DNA from: Caprimulgus europaeus | Lineage: Eukaryota; Chordata; Aves; Caprimulgiformes; Caprimulgidae | Assembly (NCBI GenBank): GCA_907165065.1 | Contig: OU015524.1 | Coordinates: 39,251,295 to 39,315,294, forward strand | Length of the DNA stretch: 64,000 bases | Direction of reading: 5' to 3' | Shown here: in pieces, positions 26,196 to 38,100 of the stretch | Layout of the letters: each line of letters opens with the position of its first letter | How positions within the stretch are numbered: position 1 is the stretch's first letter | The notes under the pieces: model-generated | What the model was told of the DNA's origin: nothing | Databases searched by the model: none | What the model saw: the letters and a program-made list of their open reading frames with translations, nothing else | Position numbers and translations under genes: made by a program

Positions 26196-27069
26196 GAGAC
26201 TACACTCCCCCTTTTACATAAAGATAGGAGTATATTACAGGACTTAAAAAAATATCATAGCTTCCCATTCCAGACCAAGCCTCGTCTGGACTCCAGCATC
26301 CCCCATCACCTCTCCCAACAAAAGCAAAGGCCTAGGTCCTTCCTGTCACCTGTGAGGAGAGTTTTGCCAGTGCTGATTTCAGTGGCAGCAAGTCTAGATC
26401 TGGTGATAAATGACACCCTGATACAACCAGCTGATACTGCCTTAGTAATTGTTATCAGAGCAAGCAGCAGGGCATCAGCAGTATGGGGCAGAGCAAAACT
26501 GTCTGGTGTTTTCAACCCTCACAGGTTACCATGCAGCTGGATTAATGAAACAAGGTATAAGAGAACCAAGAGAAAAAATAGACTGCAACAAGAGAAAGAA
26601 GGAAAAATAATGCAATTTCTTGTTGCTTGAGAAAGGCCCTGAAGAGTGTTAGGCTCCTTTGCTCTCCTGTGTGACACAGGTAGGTTGAATGAGCCAACAG
26701 TGGGGTTTCCACCCAGCCATGCAGGCAGAATGCCCCATTCATAGGATGGTGAAATGTGCAACAGGTGGGGAGGATCTCTGGTCCTGGAATGCTGTGATTA
26801 ATGGAAACTGTCCTGGTGGTGGCCTCAGTATTTTGTGGTGTAGAAACAGAAATTATAGGAGGTGCTAGTTAGGCATTTTTGTGAGGGAAACATTACAGGA
26901 ATCATTCCATCAGGGAAAAGTCATGATTTTTTCTTAGCAGTGGACTGGAAAAGAGAAATAAAACCAGAATAAACTGAGTTCTTAAAAATGTCTATTTACT
27001 CAACTGTATTGACTATACCCTCCACATAGTAACTAGGGGGCTGCTGTTAGGCAGCCTGCTGACTGAGCC

Positions 27070-27510
27070 CAGCTCCTCCAGCTTTTCCTTGCAGGGTGAG
27101 TGCTTTGGCCCTGACCACCTTGGTGGTCCCTGCTGAGCTCCATCCATCTTGTCCAGGTCTCTTGCACTGGGAGGCCCCAAGCTGGACACGGTGTCTAGAC
27201 AAGCAGTCTAACAAGTGCTGATCCAAGGGGGATAATCACTTCCCTTGACCTGCAGCTCTGCTCCTGTCAGTAGAGCCCGGGATGCTGGTGCGGGACATGC
27301 CCGCTCGCTGCCCAGCAGGACCCCAAGTCCTCCTCTGCAGAGCTGCTCCCCAGGCGGCCAGGGCCTGGCCTGCTGTCACACAAGGGCTTCACCCTGCCCA
27401 GGGGCAGGGCTCTGCATCTGCCCTTTCTGAATTTTCTAAGGTTCCCATTGGGCCATTCCTCCAGCCTGTGTAGGTCTCTCCAGATGGCAGCGCTGCTCTT
27501 GAATCAAGCA
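27070..27510 (-). mobile_element. CR1 LINE internal fragment
   Basis: Reverse-strand CR1 from a region upstream of the usual 3' tail. Recognisable blocks are GGCCCTGACCACCTTGGTGG, CACTGGGAGGCCCCAAGCTGG, GTGCTGATCCAAGGGGGATA, CAGGACCCCAAGTCCTCCTC followed by TGCAGAGCTGCTCCCCAGGC, and AGGTCTCTCCAGATGGCAGC. The open frames overlapping this piece are antisense to the element and meaningless. The element has lost its own frame. Confidence 0.88.
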
Positions 27511-30500
27511 CTGAAACTGCTGGGGAACAGGACTTCTCCCCAAATTGTCCATATTTATAATACCAAAGGCAGAAAGCTTTCTGCCTTTCAGAGGCAGCTG
27601 CCACAAGGAGCAGGCAGAGGGAGGAAGCAGGAGCACAGTGCTCTCCACTGGGATGATAAGCAATGTCAGCCTCTCTCCAGCAGTGGGGAGAAAAGAGGTG
27701 ATGAGTTTCAGACAAGAGGCAGGACCACAGGAGCTGGGAGCTGACTGTGCAGGCTAGCAGAGCTTTACACCCAAGAGTCAGTGGAGGTCTCCAAAATAAC
27801 CATCGCTATACATTGCCTTTTCTACAGTCTCTTCTAATTTAACAGCATATATTATCATCTTTATCTTCTGAGACCGTTGTCTCCTGCTGTTCTTCTCCAG
27901 AAACACCCTTAATCTCATTTCCTCTCCCCTATGGATGTCCAGAGACAAGCATACCCTTCACAAAAGCTACTTGCTGTGCCTCCCAGCCCCTAAATGGTCC
28001 TATCCAGACCCTATAGTACAGGGACCTTCAGCCTTTATTTAATGTGTTACCTGCAGACATGGCTGCCACCGACAATCCTTGCCCTACTGCTGCAGCACCA
28101 AAGGCACCTGGGAAGGGCACAGGTATACTGAGCACACCTACCTTGAGCTAAAATTTGCAAGGAACTGCAAGGCCACAAGAAGACCTGGGCTAGTTAAGTT
28201 CAAGCTTCTTAACACAGCAGTAACTTGGGGAACATTTTGCAAGCTCTTACCCCTGTGAAAACGTGGGTGGACATGCATAGGTGAACAGCCCAGTTCCTTT
28301 CCTGAAATCCCAGGTCTGATGCTAGCCCTTTAGTGTCTTGATGCACCTTCTGCTTCTGTCCAAAGTCAGTGGAGAGTCTAAAAGAACTGTAAATACCAAG
28401 TTGGTACGCACTGCAATGGGAAAATGTTGAAGCCTTCAGGTGTGAACATATATGGGACTATCACTAGCAGACAGAAAAATGTTTTCAAGAAGCAGCTCCA
28501 AAGGTGATGAGGGAAACATAAAAAGCAATGTATTACCTGGAACACGAGCAACAGAACTCCCAAGTTCAGCAGCTAGAATTTCTCCACAGTCTCAATAAGA
28601 CTGAGGAGAAGGTCTCCCCCATATACTAGATATGCCCTGACACGGCTGAACCTACTTAAAGTTTTAAACAAGTAAAGTCTTGCCCAGCCTACACCTTGCA
28701 GCAGTGATGTAAACAGCCTGCTGATTCAGTTGTATTTGTAGATGGCTTCCAGGGTTTGCTTCTTTGATTTCTTCTTTTCTGTTTTCTTTTTTATGCCTGG
28801 GTAATGAGTTCCCTTCCCTTCCTTCAACTAGGTCAAAAACCCTCTGACTTCTTCAAAGCTTTGGCTCTGCTTCCCTGTGTGGATTTAGTCCAGGTGCTAG
28901 GCTGGTTCCTCCCTAGAGGCTTCCCAATGCAATCAGCTCCCTTATCTTGGTTCCTGATCTTGAGGGAAGAGGCAAAACAGCCAGCAAGGAGAGGCATGTA
29001 GCAAGAGACAGCTCAAGACCACTCAGCAGCATAGACAAAGTTCAATTTGTCCACCTCAAGGATAAGGACAAAGTAATGTATTTTTCCTTTCAAATTTAGA
29101 AACAAAGAGGGGTTTTAAGTTATAGTAAAACAGTTCCCTGAATCTCCTCTCCTCCTCCTAAGGGTATAGGACCACGCTCTCCAGGCAGCACAGAGATGCA
29201 GGTTGCTCAGAGAGTCCATCCTGGGGAGCTTTGAAGAGTCCCCTTATGCAGCCCACCAGCACAGGGAACTGGGTGGGCACCACATGGGCTGGCAAGTCAT
29301 GAAAGACAAGGGCAATGGAACAGTTGTGTGCAGCACTTCTTGGCTGCTTCCTGAAGGACCTGCTCCTTCACAAGCCGGTCAGATCACTGCTATGTGATCC
29401 TAGCTGGCCGGGAGCACTCATCTTTTAGGATCCTACAGAATCTGAGATCAGTTCATCATACTTCCTTCACCCCCAATTTGGAAACTCTCTAGAAAGTGGA
29501 ATTTGGTTGCTTATGTCCCAAGTGAAGACTGCAACTTGCTTTTATCTGTCCCCACGTATCTTTATTGGGAACGGGTACAAGAAGATGGGTCTGGAGGAGT
29601 TACTGTCTGATAAATTCAGACAAAATCTCATTTTCTACTTGCCAGAATACCCTCTTGCCTTGCATTTGAGGACTGTAGGATAAAAAATTATGCATATCAT
29701 CAAAGGATATGTATTAAGATCCTATCTGCACTATGAATTGTAACTGTGTTGTGCATCAGTGTCCTGATTTGATACAGCAGCAGCTGAGGCGGCCTCCAGG
29801 GTAGCACCACTAGAAACAAATTGTGGTCTCTCTGGAGCACTGTGAGCTATGAAATGATTTCCTGAAATAAGCATCTTCCTGCTGACATCCAAGATGAGGC
29901 TGACAGTGGCTCCCAGACTGCACAGTATGAATGAAACTTGTATTCGTGCCAGCTGTGTTAGAGATCCAGTACAACACACTATATCAAACAAAAGAAGGAT
30001 TCACCTAGGGAAAATAATTTCAGCTTCCAAAGAGAGACTAAAGAAAACTAATAAAAAATTTATTTTCTTAATGGGCCTTTGTTGCTCTTGCTTTAATTTT
30101 CAAAAACCTGTATCTTCACACATTATAATACTAATGATTACCTTTGTTTTTCATTCTTACTGACAAAGAAATGAAATACACAGTAAATGTGTTAACAAGA
30201 GCACATTGCAGTCTTAGGACCAGTGCAACAGTGGTTTCGAGACAGAAACACAGCTTAGAACTAGGCAAATTATGTTTACCTGTGTTAAGTCTTTATTGCC
30301 TGACTATTTAAGAAAATATCAGTGAAAGAAAACTTGGGTTAGAGAAGTAAAAGGAGAATTAAAAAATAGTCTCTTTCAGATTGCTTCCATCACCACATTT
30401 AGATCTTGGTAATCTCTTCTTTGTGCAGCATAGCAGCTCTGTTGCAGCTGCATATGAAAGCAGCTCCTATGAGCTTCCAGCTGAAGTGACAGAAATGGGT

Positions 30501-31693
30501 AGAGCAAAAGGATCAACATGAGGAGCCCTGTGCCCTGTTTTCAGCTCTGCCTAGAAGGGCGTGACAGGGGGCAAGGCATTCAATGCCTCTGTGTGTCAGT
30601 CTTCCCCAGATGTCATCAGCTGATGGAGTTTGCTGATGACAGAGAGCTGGGATATGCAATTAAGACAGGGGAGTGGTAGGACCCCAAGCTTGACAGAGAG
30701 CAGAAAAACAGAAATGGGGTCAAAGGTGTGGAGCAAGATGGTGCCCTTGGGGACCAGACCACAGAATCTTCTCCTACAAGCTGAGACCTCCTCAGTTGAG
30801 GGCAACAGCTGATCACTTGTTAGAAGATGATGTACAAGGCAAGAACTTGAGGGCAAAGAGCTCGAACTCAAGTTAAAGGTCAACAGTACAGTAATAGTCA
30901 AGAAAATGATTAAGCTAGAAATGAGAAGGGCAGTGAGGTCTGTGCACTGGTCTTCTAGCAAGGGTAGCTGAGACACATATTCTATACTAATATCTTTCAA
31001 AAAGTGATGCTTCATCTGTTTATGAAAATCAAATTCCAATCCTACGATCCTAAGTTTTGAACAGTTTTAGCTCCTGACTTTCAAACTGGTTGTGAAAGAG
31101 AAACTATTCATTGCCTTTAGTAACAGAAATTTTCTCAAGGACTACTTTCTTTGTAAATTTGACTGTGGCAATGGTTTTAGTGTTACCTGTGTGTTTAAAA
31201 TGGAAGCAAAATACCACGTGCTAATGGATAAGCAACATAAAATGGAACTAACTGATCCAATTCAATTGCCTACAGTAAACAAAGCACAAATATCTGATAA
31301 AAACTAGAAATCATAGAAAGTTTATTTGAACTATTATATTATTTCAAAAGTAGTTACCTACCTGGTGCCTTATTAGTTAAACACAAACAGGGATTACATT
31401 TAAATATAAAAGGTTTATCTCAGTAGCATGCCTTCAGAACTTTAGTCATCTTAAGGTACTCACTGACCTACTTACTGCCCACTTTCACAGGTCTCATTTT
31501 CCATTAGTTTTTTAGAAGCAATTGTAAAGTCATTTCTTGACTCCATTAACATTATTTTTCCTGTTATTTTTCAAACCAAATTCCATGATTTCTTTTCCAG
31601 ACCTTACACAGTATTTCTGTCAAGAGCTCTTTTTCCAGGTGTGAATATATTTCAGTACATACACAGACCTCAAGGAAATATAGCTACATAGAT
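27511..31693. other. intergenic, downstream of EFCAB2
   Basis: No gene recognised. It lies 3' of EFCAB2 and 5' of KIF26B. An alternative EFCAB2 polyadenylation signal (AATAAA on the minus strand) is present at 31321-31326. Confidence 0.5.
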
Positions 31694-31699
31694 TTTATT
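31694..31699 (-). terminator. EFCAB2: EFCAB2 polyadenylation signal candidate
   Basis: AATAAA on the minus strand, about 107 nt downstream of the EFCAB2 stop codon. It is the first canonical hexamer after the stop, implying a short 3' UTR. The cleavage site cannot be confirmed from sequence alone. The next hexamer downstream is at 31321-31326. Confidence 0.55.
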
Positions 31700-31805
31700 T
31701 TAATTATAAGCACAAGGTCACAAGCTGAGCTTTGTTATACTTTAAAAATACATATTTCAACTAGCTGCGAAGCTACACTGCTGGTACTAAACAGCATTCT
31801 AAACA

Positions 31806-31936
31806 CTAAAGGGGAAGATCTTCACTTTCATCTACTACCATCTTTGAAATGTGGTCTCTGTAGCGAACAGTGTTTGTTTTTGGATCTAGAGCAGTGGAGA
31901 GCATGTCCTCCATTTCTTCTTGAGTAAAGGGCTCAC
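31806..31936 (-). CDS. EFCAB2: EFCAB2 (DRC8) last coding exon
   Basis: This exon completes EFCAB2, an EF-hand protein of the calmodulin/centrin type, known as DRC8 of the nexin-dynein regulatory complex that links outer doublets in motile cilia. It is 131 nt: two bases finish a split Gly codon, then 42 codons and TAG. It encodes EPFTQEEMEDML...DPKTNTVRYRDH and ends in DLPL. This matches the mammalian EPFSQEEMEEML...Y.D....MV pattern. The acceptor is CTGAAAAACAG-type on the complementary strand, ending in CAG. The last EF-hand loop (DPKTNTVRYRDH) lacks the acidic residue at position 12 and is probably not calcium-binding. Confidence 0.93.
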
Positions 31937-32955
31937 CTGAAAAACAGCAGAGAATAACATTTTATCTTGATAAGAATTCTTTTCAGGGCTGGCAAATTAC
32001 ATTACTTTTCCCTTGCAAGTATCTCCTTTTGTTCCTCGTGCAGAGGAGAAATGGAGCAATACTAAGGATCCAATTCCTTCACTTTTGCAATGTAAGTTCT
32101 GCACACCAAGCCAGGTGGTCTAAAAGAAAGAAGACAGGGCCTGGATCTTCTGGTCTCCTTCTGCTTCACAGACGTCAAAACAGCTTTTTCCTCTCTGTCA
32201 CAGAGATTTCAAAACAACTATTTTTGTCAGAATTAATTCTTCTAATGTGTACATTAAAATTATTATCTGTCATTTGGCTATCTTTTCACTTGTATTTACA
32301 TCATGACAGGCTTCTGGTTTTTCTCTTTTAGGAACTTCAAAGCTGCTGATGGCCTACTGCATCCCTCTTTGAGAACAAGGTCTCCAGTTGAGGATAGCTC
32401 TTGCACAAAGCCTGCACATCGTTTTGCACTTGAGGCAGGCAGGCATGAGTCAGCCATGCAAGAAAAGCAGGCTCTTCAAGGGATACTGAGGATTAGGTGA
32501 TATACAGCTTAAATCTGGTCTTTGAATCTCTTTGTTTGCATACAGCACTAGAATTAAGATCAAGATAATGCAGGAATGAATAAGCACTGAAACTACCTGA
32601 AACATCTGGAAATCTAAACTACAATTCTCCAGCAGGACAGAAAAAGAGTCACATCCTTAGGAAGCACAGAGATGTACATAGAACCATGAAATATCCACAT
32701 AAGATTGCATTATGACTCTTAATAATAATAATCTCCATCTTATAATGTCTGAAAGTAGGCAGATAAACATTCTTTCCCTGCATTATTCACCAGTGAAACG
32801 TTCTAGTCTGCAGCCACTCATCATGGCAACAGCATTGTTTGAAGACAATGTATCTACAGCAAGTTTTGACATGTAGAATGAGGACATCAAGGTGCCATAT
32901 ACACATGTAATGTTGTTTATTTACTTAAATACTGATATCACAAAAGTCATGTTAC
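31937..32955 (-). other. EFCAB2: EFCAB2 intron
   Basis: An intron with a GTAACA donor at its right end and a CAG acceptor at its left end. Nothing else is recognised in it. Confidence 0.85.
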
Positions 32956-33022
32956 CTTCTTCAGTCAAGTATTTGACCAGTTCCTCTTTAGTAATATATC
33001 CACATTTATTCTCATCCAAAGC
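32956..33022 (-). CDS. EFCAB2: EFCAB2 (DRC8) exon with EF-hand loop DENKCGYITKEE
   Basis: A 67-nt exon (22 codons plus one base). It encodes ALDENKCGYITKEELVKYLT and then EE, matching the mammalian VLDSAKRGFLTKDELIKYMTEE segment. The twelve-residue loop DENKCGYITKEE keeps Asp1, Gly6, Ile8 and Glu12 but has Cys at position 5, so calcium affinity may be low. The acceptor is TTTAAAG|G and the donor GAAG|GTAACA. The phase agrees with both neighbouring exons. Confidence 0.93.
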
Positions 33023-33123
33023 CTTTAAAGAAAAAAGAATAAAACTTGTGGTTTTAAGCATATTAAATCAAGAATCAGCAACTTCTTTCCAGCAATTAAG
33101 TACTTGAATATTTAGTTACAGAC
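33023..33123 (-). other. EFCAB2: EFCAB2 intron (101 nt)
   Basis: A very short intron with a GTCTGT donor and TTTAAAG acceptor. Its size is close to the minimum for vertebrate introns. Confidence 0.85.
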
Positions 33124-33166
33124 CTCAAATGCATGTAGAAGAACATCTTCTGGAATAGGCCGGTAG
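33124..33166 (-). CDS. EFCAB2: EFCAB2 (DRC8) micro-exon-like 43-nt exon
   Basis: A 43-nt exon: one base completes a split codon, then 14 codons encode YRPIPEDVLLHAFE, almost identical to the mammalian YRPIPEDILLRAFE. The acceptor is GGTTTCAG|C and the donor GAG|GTCTGT. The encoded segment is the entering helix of the second functional EF-hand. It is too short to be found by open-frame scanning and was recognised by sequence. Confidence 0.92.
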
Positions 33167-34970
33167 CTGAAACCATTGAATAAGAAAAGTTAAGTTACTG
33201 TTTGCCAGGCTGCTGTACTATTCTGAAAGAAGAAAATATGAGTACTAAAGGAAAGGGAAAACTTATTTTCTAAGAGAATTTAGAAAGTTTGTCTAGCAAA
33301 CATTTAATTCCAGCTTGCCTTTTTGGAACTGTCCATATCATTACTTTTTATGTCTTTTATTGTACTCCTTTTTAATTTTCCTTGTGTAAGGAGCCAGATT
33401 AATGGTTTCTGCTTGTCTGGGCTGGCTGAGTAGGAATCAATAATAGCTGAATCATTCCACACAGCCAATGCACTGAACAGAAGATAGCCAAACCAAGAAA
33501 GGAAAGTTTTGTCCAGGTACACTGGTAGCTAGACAACAGATCACCTAGTGCGACTCTAATAGTCTAGTGAGCTGATGATGCACAAAGGAGACTGGTAGAT
33601 ATAAAAGGTCTGTCACTAACAATTTCAAAGAGACAGAGGAACTGGGCACGTGTGAATGTCCATATATGTGCCTGATTTCAGAGCTGGAAAGGAAACCCTG
33701 TGCAGCAATGGAGACCTTCTATATCCCAGCAGACTCCCACCAACCCCCAAGAATACTTAAGAGAAGACACTGAAGCCCAGGAGGTTCTAACTGCTTGGTT
33801 GTTTCGTCCAGACCCGCCTCACTCCTCCACTATCTAAAAATCAGCCGTGCTAAGAAGCAGCCTTGTTTTTTGTGATCCAAATCTCATGTGCCCTCGGATA
33901 AGTGAACTATGGACATAGTGCCCCGAAAGATAAAGTGGGCCTTGACAAGCCTGCACTAGCCTGGGGAAAGTGCGTGGGTTTGGTTTTTTTTGTGTGTGTA
34001 TGTTTGTGTGGAGGGGGTGTGGAAGAGGAGGAGCGAGCCCAGAGCAGCAAGGTATCATTTTGTGAAAAGGTGAACATCAGTGTGGAGCCAGGAACGTGCC
34101 ATGAAGGCCAGAGAAGGCAAAGGTGCAGAAACCTGGGAAGTCAATACACCGGTGACACCGGGACCCAAACACTGTTGGCTGGTCCGTGTCCAGGCACAGG
34201 CACGAAGAGTGTCAAACACAGCCCCAGGGTGCAGCCTGATGCCTCTGGATGCTGTAAGATAGTTTTGGGAAATCCTATGGCTATTCCATGTGTAGAACAC
34301 CCTCTGTGTGCAAAGTAGCTTCCCAGTATTGGGCGAGACTGAGTCTCCCAAAACCCTTGGCTGCTATCTTTAAAAAGAAAGATAAATTCCCTATAAATAA
34401 TCTTGCTTTGAGTGCACAATATCAAAATAGCACAAGTTCCTGTGTACATGCAAAGATTTCAATGTACCTTTGAATAATGAGCAGTGTTATTGTTCTAGAC
34501 TTTTAGATCAGTCATCTTTTAAGAGTGCTAGTTGTGTACATTCAACTGTACCTGGCAGTCATTTTGAGAAATTAAGTTGATTTATACAACTTATTAAAAA
34601 TACACTGTAACACACTGCTTCTCAGTAACTGTAACTCATATGTTCAGAGAAAGTAATGGTTATGACCTTAAATTGCATACAAAATATTTCACAGATGCAC
34701 AAAACATGTTGAATAGCAAGTTAATTCTGATTCACACTAAAAATAAAAAAGCTACATATTATCACAATTCATTATTATAAGCTGTTATTATTTATATTAT
34801 CTGTACAACAACATTTTATGTGGACAAAGTAACTTTGAAACAAAATCTATCAAGCAAATCTAAACTGAGTTTAAATAACAAAAAAATCTGTACTCCTTCC
34901 AGTCACATAAAATTACTGTAGATATATTTAATCAGAGTCAACCCTACCAGTCTGGAACAAACTACTGTGG
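33167..34970 (-). other. EFCAB2: EFCAB2 intron, left part
   Basis: No gene recognised. A G/T-rich stretch lies at about 33977-34020. The open frames at about 33900-34450 on both strands have no recognisable family. Confidence 0.7.
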
Positions 34971-35034
34971 TAGTTCACAGAAGCCACCCCTATGCACGCC
35001 CCACTACCAAACCTGGCTGTGCAAACCCAATACA
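34971..35034 (-). mobile_element. ERVK-type LTR 5' end fragment next to splice donor
   Basis: On the minus strand it begins TGTATTGGGTTTGCACAGCC, then a GGTTTGGTAGTGGGG block, then GGGGTGGCTTCTGTGA. This is the same beginning as the LTRs of the array at 43208-48821 (shared TGTATTGGGTTTGC, GGTAGCAGTGGGG and GGGTGGCTTCTGTGA blocks). Only about the first 64 bases are recognisable; the rest is deleted or decayed. It ends 32 bases from the donor of the EFCAB2 exon at 35067-35146. Confidence 0.75.
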
Positions 35035-35066
35035 ACTGCAGCCACAGAAAAGCCACTTTCCATTAC

Positions 35067-35146
35067 CTTCTGTCGAGTAGTACTTTTGTCATCACTGGGA
35101 GAAATTTTTCCAGATGAACGTGTCCGGTTGGTTCTTCTTCTTCTAC
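35067..35146 (-). CDS. EFCAB2: EFCAB2 (DRC8) exon, central linker region
   Basis: An 80-nt exon (26 codons plus two bases). It encodes VEEEEPTGHVHLEKFLPVMT, then KVLLDR, matching mammalian EVEEEEPTGYIRFEKFLPVM. The acceptor is ATTTTTAG|G and the donor AGAAG|GTAATG. It starts in phase 0 and leaves AG to join C from the next exon, giving Ser before YRPIPED where mammals have Lys. The segment bridges the N-terminal and C-terminal EF-hand pairs. Confidence 0.93.
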
Positions 35147-38100
35147 CTAAAAATAAAACTTAAGTATGGCAGGTTATATGACTCATTAGCAAACTAATAT
35201 GAAAACCAGAAAATTAGGGTGTTTCCTGCATTAAAACTACAGAGTTAGACTATGAATATTTATATCAGGGTTTTAATATCACATGGCACCATAGCATCTG
35301 AGTGAAATACCTGTGATCAAATAGAAAGAAACTTGAGGAAGGAATAATATCCCAGTCAAAATACAGACTTGGTAGTATGGATGCTTTCAACAACTCAATA
35401 TTGCCCTCTTGTGCTTAGAAACCCTTCATGCAAAGGAACTGGGCGCCTAGTTACTGATCTTATCTTCCACAATAACTCAGCAGATGTTTAAACATTCAGA
35501 CTAATGAAGTAGTAAAGTCTAGCAGGACCTGGAATATCCCCAAGCAGTGCAGCATGACCATCCATAAAAGCAAACCACGGCCCCTGGCATGATTTTGGCC
35601 TGTGCCACCTAACGCTCCCCCAGCAGTCAGGCCTGGCTGGGACCTGAGGGACTGCTCTCCAGCGGGCTGTTTTGTGCAGCCACTCCGCATAAAACATTCA
35701 CCAGGGTAGACATGAGCTGCTCAGTGCCAGCTGGCTTCAACACCCAAGGATGCTTCTGGGCACATTTAATGTGCTAGTCTGGACATCGCCCCAGTCTACT
35801 ACACCTCAAGGATTGAATTTGTTGCCTCCACATGTTTCAAAGCCAGGGAGAGTTGTCAGGGGAAGGACCAGAGAGGCAGGCAGACTGAGTCAGGGCAGTC
35901 TGAAACAGTCATAAGGCACCCCATAAAATGCTACACAAAGAAAAGCTTCCCTTTCCCTCCCCCAAAAATTAACAGATTAGTCCCAAAACACCAGGGACTT
36001 CTAGCAGCATTCTCACTGCATTCCTATACTTTCACAGGAGATGAGCAATGTGGTAAAAACTGCTCCCCACCATTGGGGTGCATTCCTTCCCTGAAAATTT
36101 CAAGTTTTACTCCCAAAGGAACATTCTTAATGGAGCTAGCCTGCTCCTGTCTTTGTTGAAACTGGATGCATGCCTTGTGGTCTCACATGGCAGCAGCAAC
36201 ACCTTGTTAGGCTCTCCCAAGACACAGCTCTGATTGAAAGAAGACTCAAATAGGCACTGATTTGAAATCTCCTAACTGAGACAGGAAAAGACAAAGTAAG
36301 AAATCTTCCCCCTGGGAGCTGGGTCAGAGTTGGGGTGATGCCCGACACATCCAATTGCTTAAGTGGAGAGCTGCAACTGCTGCTGCATCCTCTTTTCCAG
36401 TGCTCCTGAAGGGTTTTGGTTGCTAAAAGCAGACAGCCATCACTTCTTGCTGCTTCAGAGTGGAAATTGGCTTGAAAAAGCACTTTTTCCTTTCTGTTTG
36501 GTGAGCCTAGCGGAAAGGATCTTTAGCAAGGAAATGAAGCTGTTGCATGCTTCATGCTAAAGCAAATGGTACCTTTTACCATTAGAGAATCATCTGTTTT
36601 ACTCCTTGCTTGATTGAGAAGATGTAACAAAATACCTGGCAAAACTTAACTTCTTTCCAGTGACACAACAGTTAGCAAATACACTGAACTATTCCATGTG
36701 TCACAAATACTGAGGTGCGTAAGTACACAGGATGTTTCAGGGAATATCTGTGCTTCAACTAGTATTAGATCAGAAGTCCACAGAGGCAGAAAAAGAAATA
36801 TGGTAGCTATTCATCAGAAATAGATAGATGTGTCATATATTAAGCAGAACAACCAAAAGCAAGGACTCAAAGCATCCATGAAGATGGTAAATTGAATAAA
36901 CCACATTTGAGAGCCAAAAAACATTGGATCTGCTCATCCAAACAGTTGAAGGTCACCCTAATTTTCACACCAGAAGAACTCGCCAGCAATAACAACTTCA
37001 GAGCTCAATGTAACAAATACCTGTGAAAATGTCAGTCCTCACTGACAAATATCACCTGGATTTGCCCCTTTTTTTGTTGGTGTGCTATTTGTATTTTGCC
37101 TTCAGAAAGCATTCTGTAGAAGAACTATGTCCTGCCTGACAATGGACCTAGTCCTGGAAGGTGATAAGCAAACTCAGCTTCTTCTGACCTGGAAAGAACA
37201 GCTTCCATCTCAGTGGCTCTACAGGCCTAGCAATATCTTGAACTGCTAAAATTAATCCTATTTCTAACACTGGGTAGATATGTGAGTTAATCAAATATAT
37301 TAACCTAGCCTAAGTCAGTTAAGTATTCATATTTACAGATATATCTATCCTCCTACTCTTCCTCATGCTCAATTCTATTCTATATCTTATTTCCTATTGA
37401 TGTTTTCCTTTTTCTCCCCTTTTCACAGTGGCTGTGACAATACCAGTATTTCCTTGTTCAAATGAGTTTTGCTCTCTCTCTTTCCTTTGGGTACAGCCAC
37501 AGCTCCCATAACAACTGTACTGTAGCACTCATTATGTTTCGTACTTCCTCTCTTACAGCCATACTATTATTGTCCACATAACATTTGGGGACTTGACTCA
37601 CAAAGAAACAAAACAATCTTCCAGAGTTGTCTGGGTGATATGTAGCAGAGCAGTGCGCTGAACCTGGGATTTCAAACTCCAGGCATTGTAGTAAACCTCA
37701 GACTAGCTTTCACCATCTCTAGGCTCACCATTTCATCTTAACTTTGTAAGTAGGCCTAAAGATATGATATTAAATACAGCATTTAGCTTAAGGTAATATT
37801 GGAAAAAGTGCATTATAATTTTTAGAGATAAAATAATTATATGAATGATGATTTGGCAGATAGGAATAATTTGAAGGCAACATATGCTAGTTGAGCTACA
37901 ATAAGGCTAATAGGAACAGAGATGACTGAGAGACACAAGGAGTGAGAAACAGAAATGAATCACAGCTTACAATGGGCAAAAATACTAGGGAAATAGCTTG
38001 GTTACAAATGAGCCAACAGAGACAATTTTTACTTTATCTAGATTAAGATAAAATGGCATTAACACAGTCAACAGTAATGGTATCTTATACAAATTAGGAT

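Noticed and set aside
29190..29260. Faint similarity to a CR1 segment (GGTTGCTCAGAGAG...)
   Set aside because: The match is short and the surrounding blocks of the CR1 tail are missing, so it is not distinguishable from chance.
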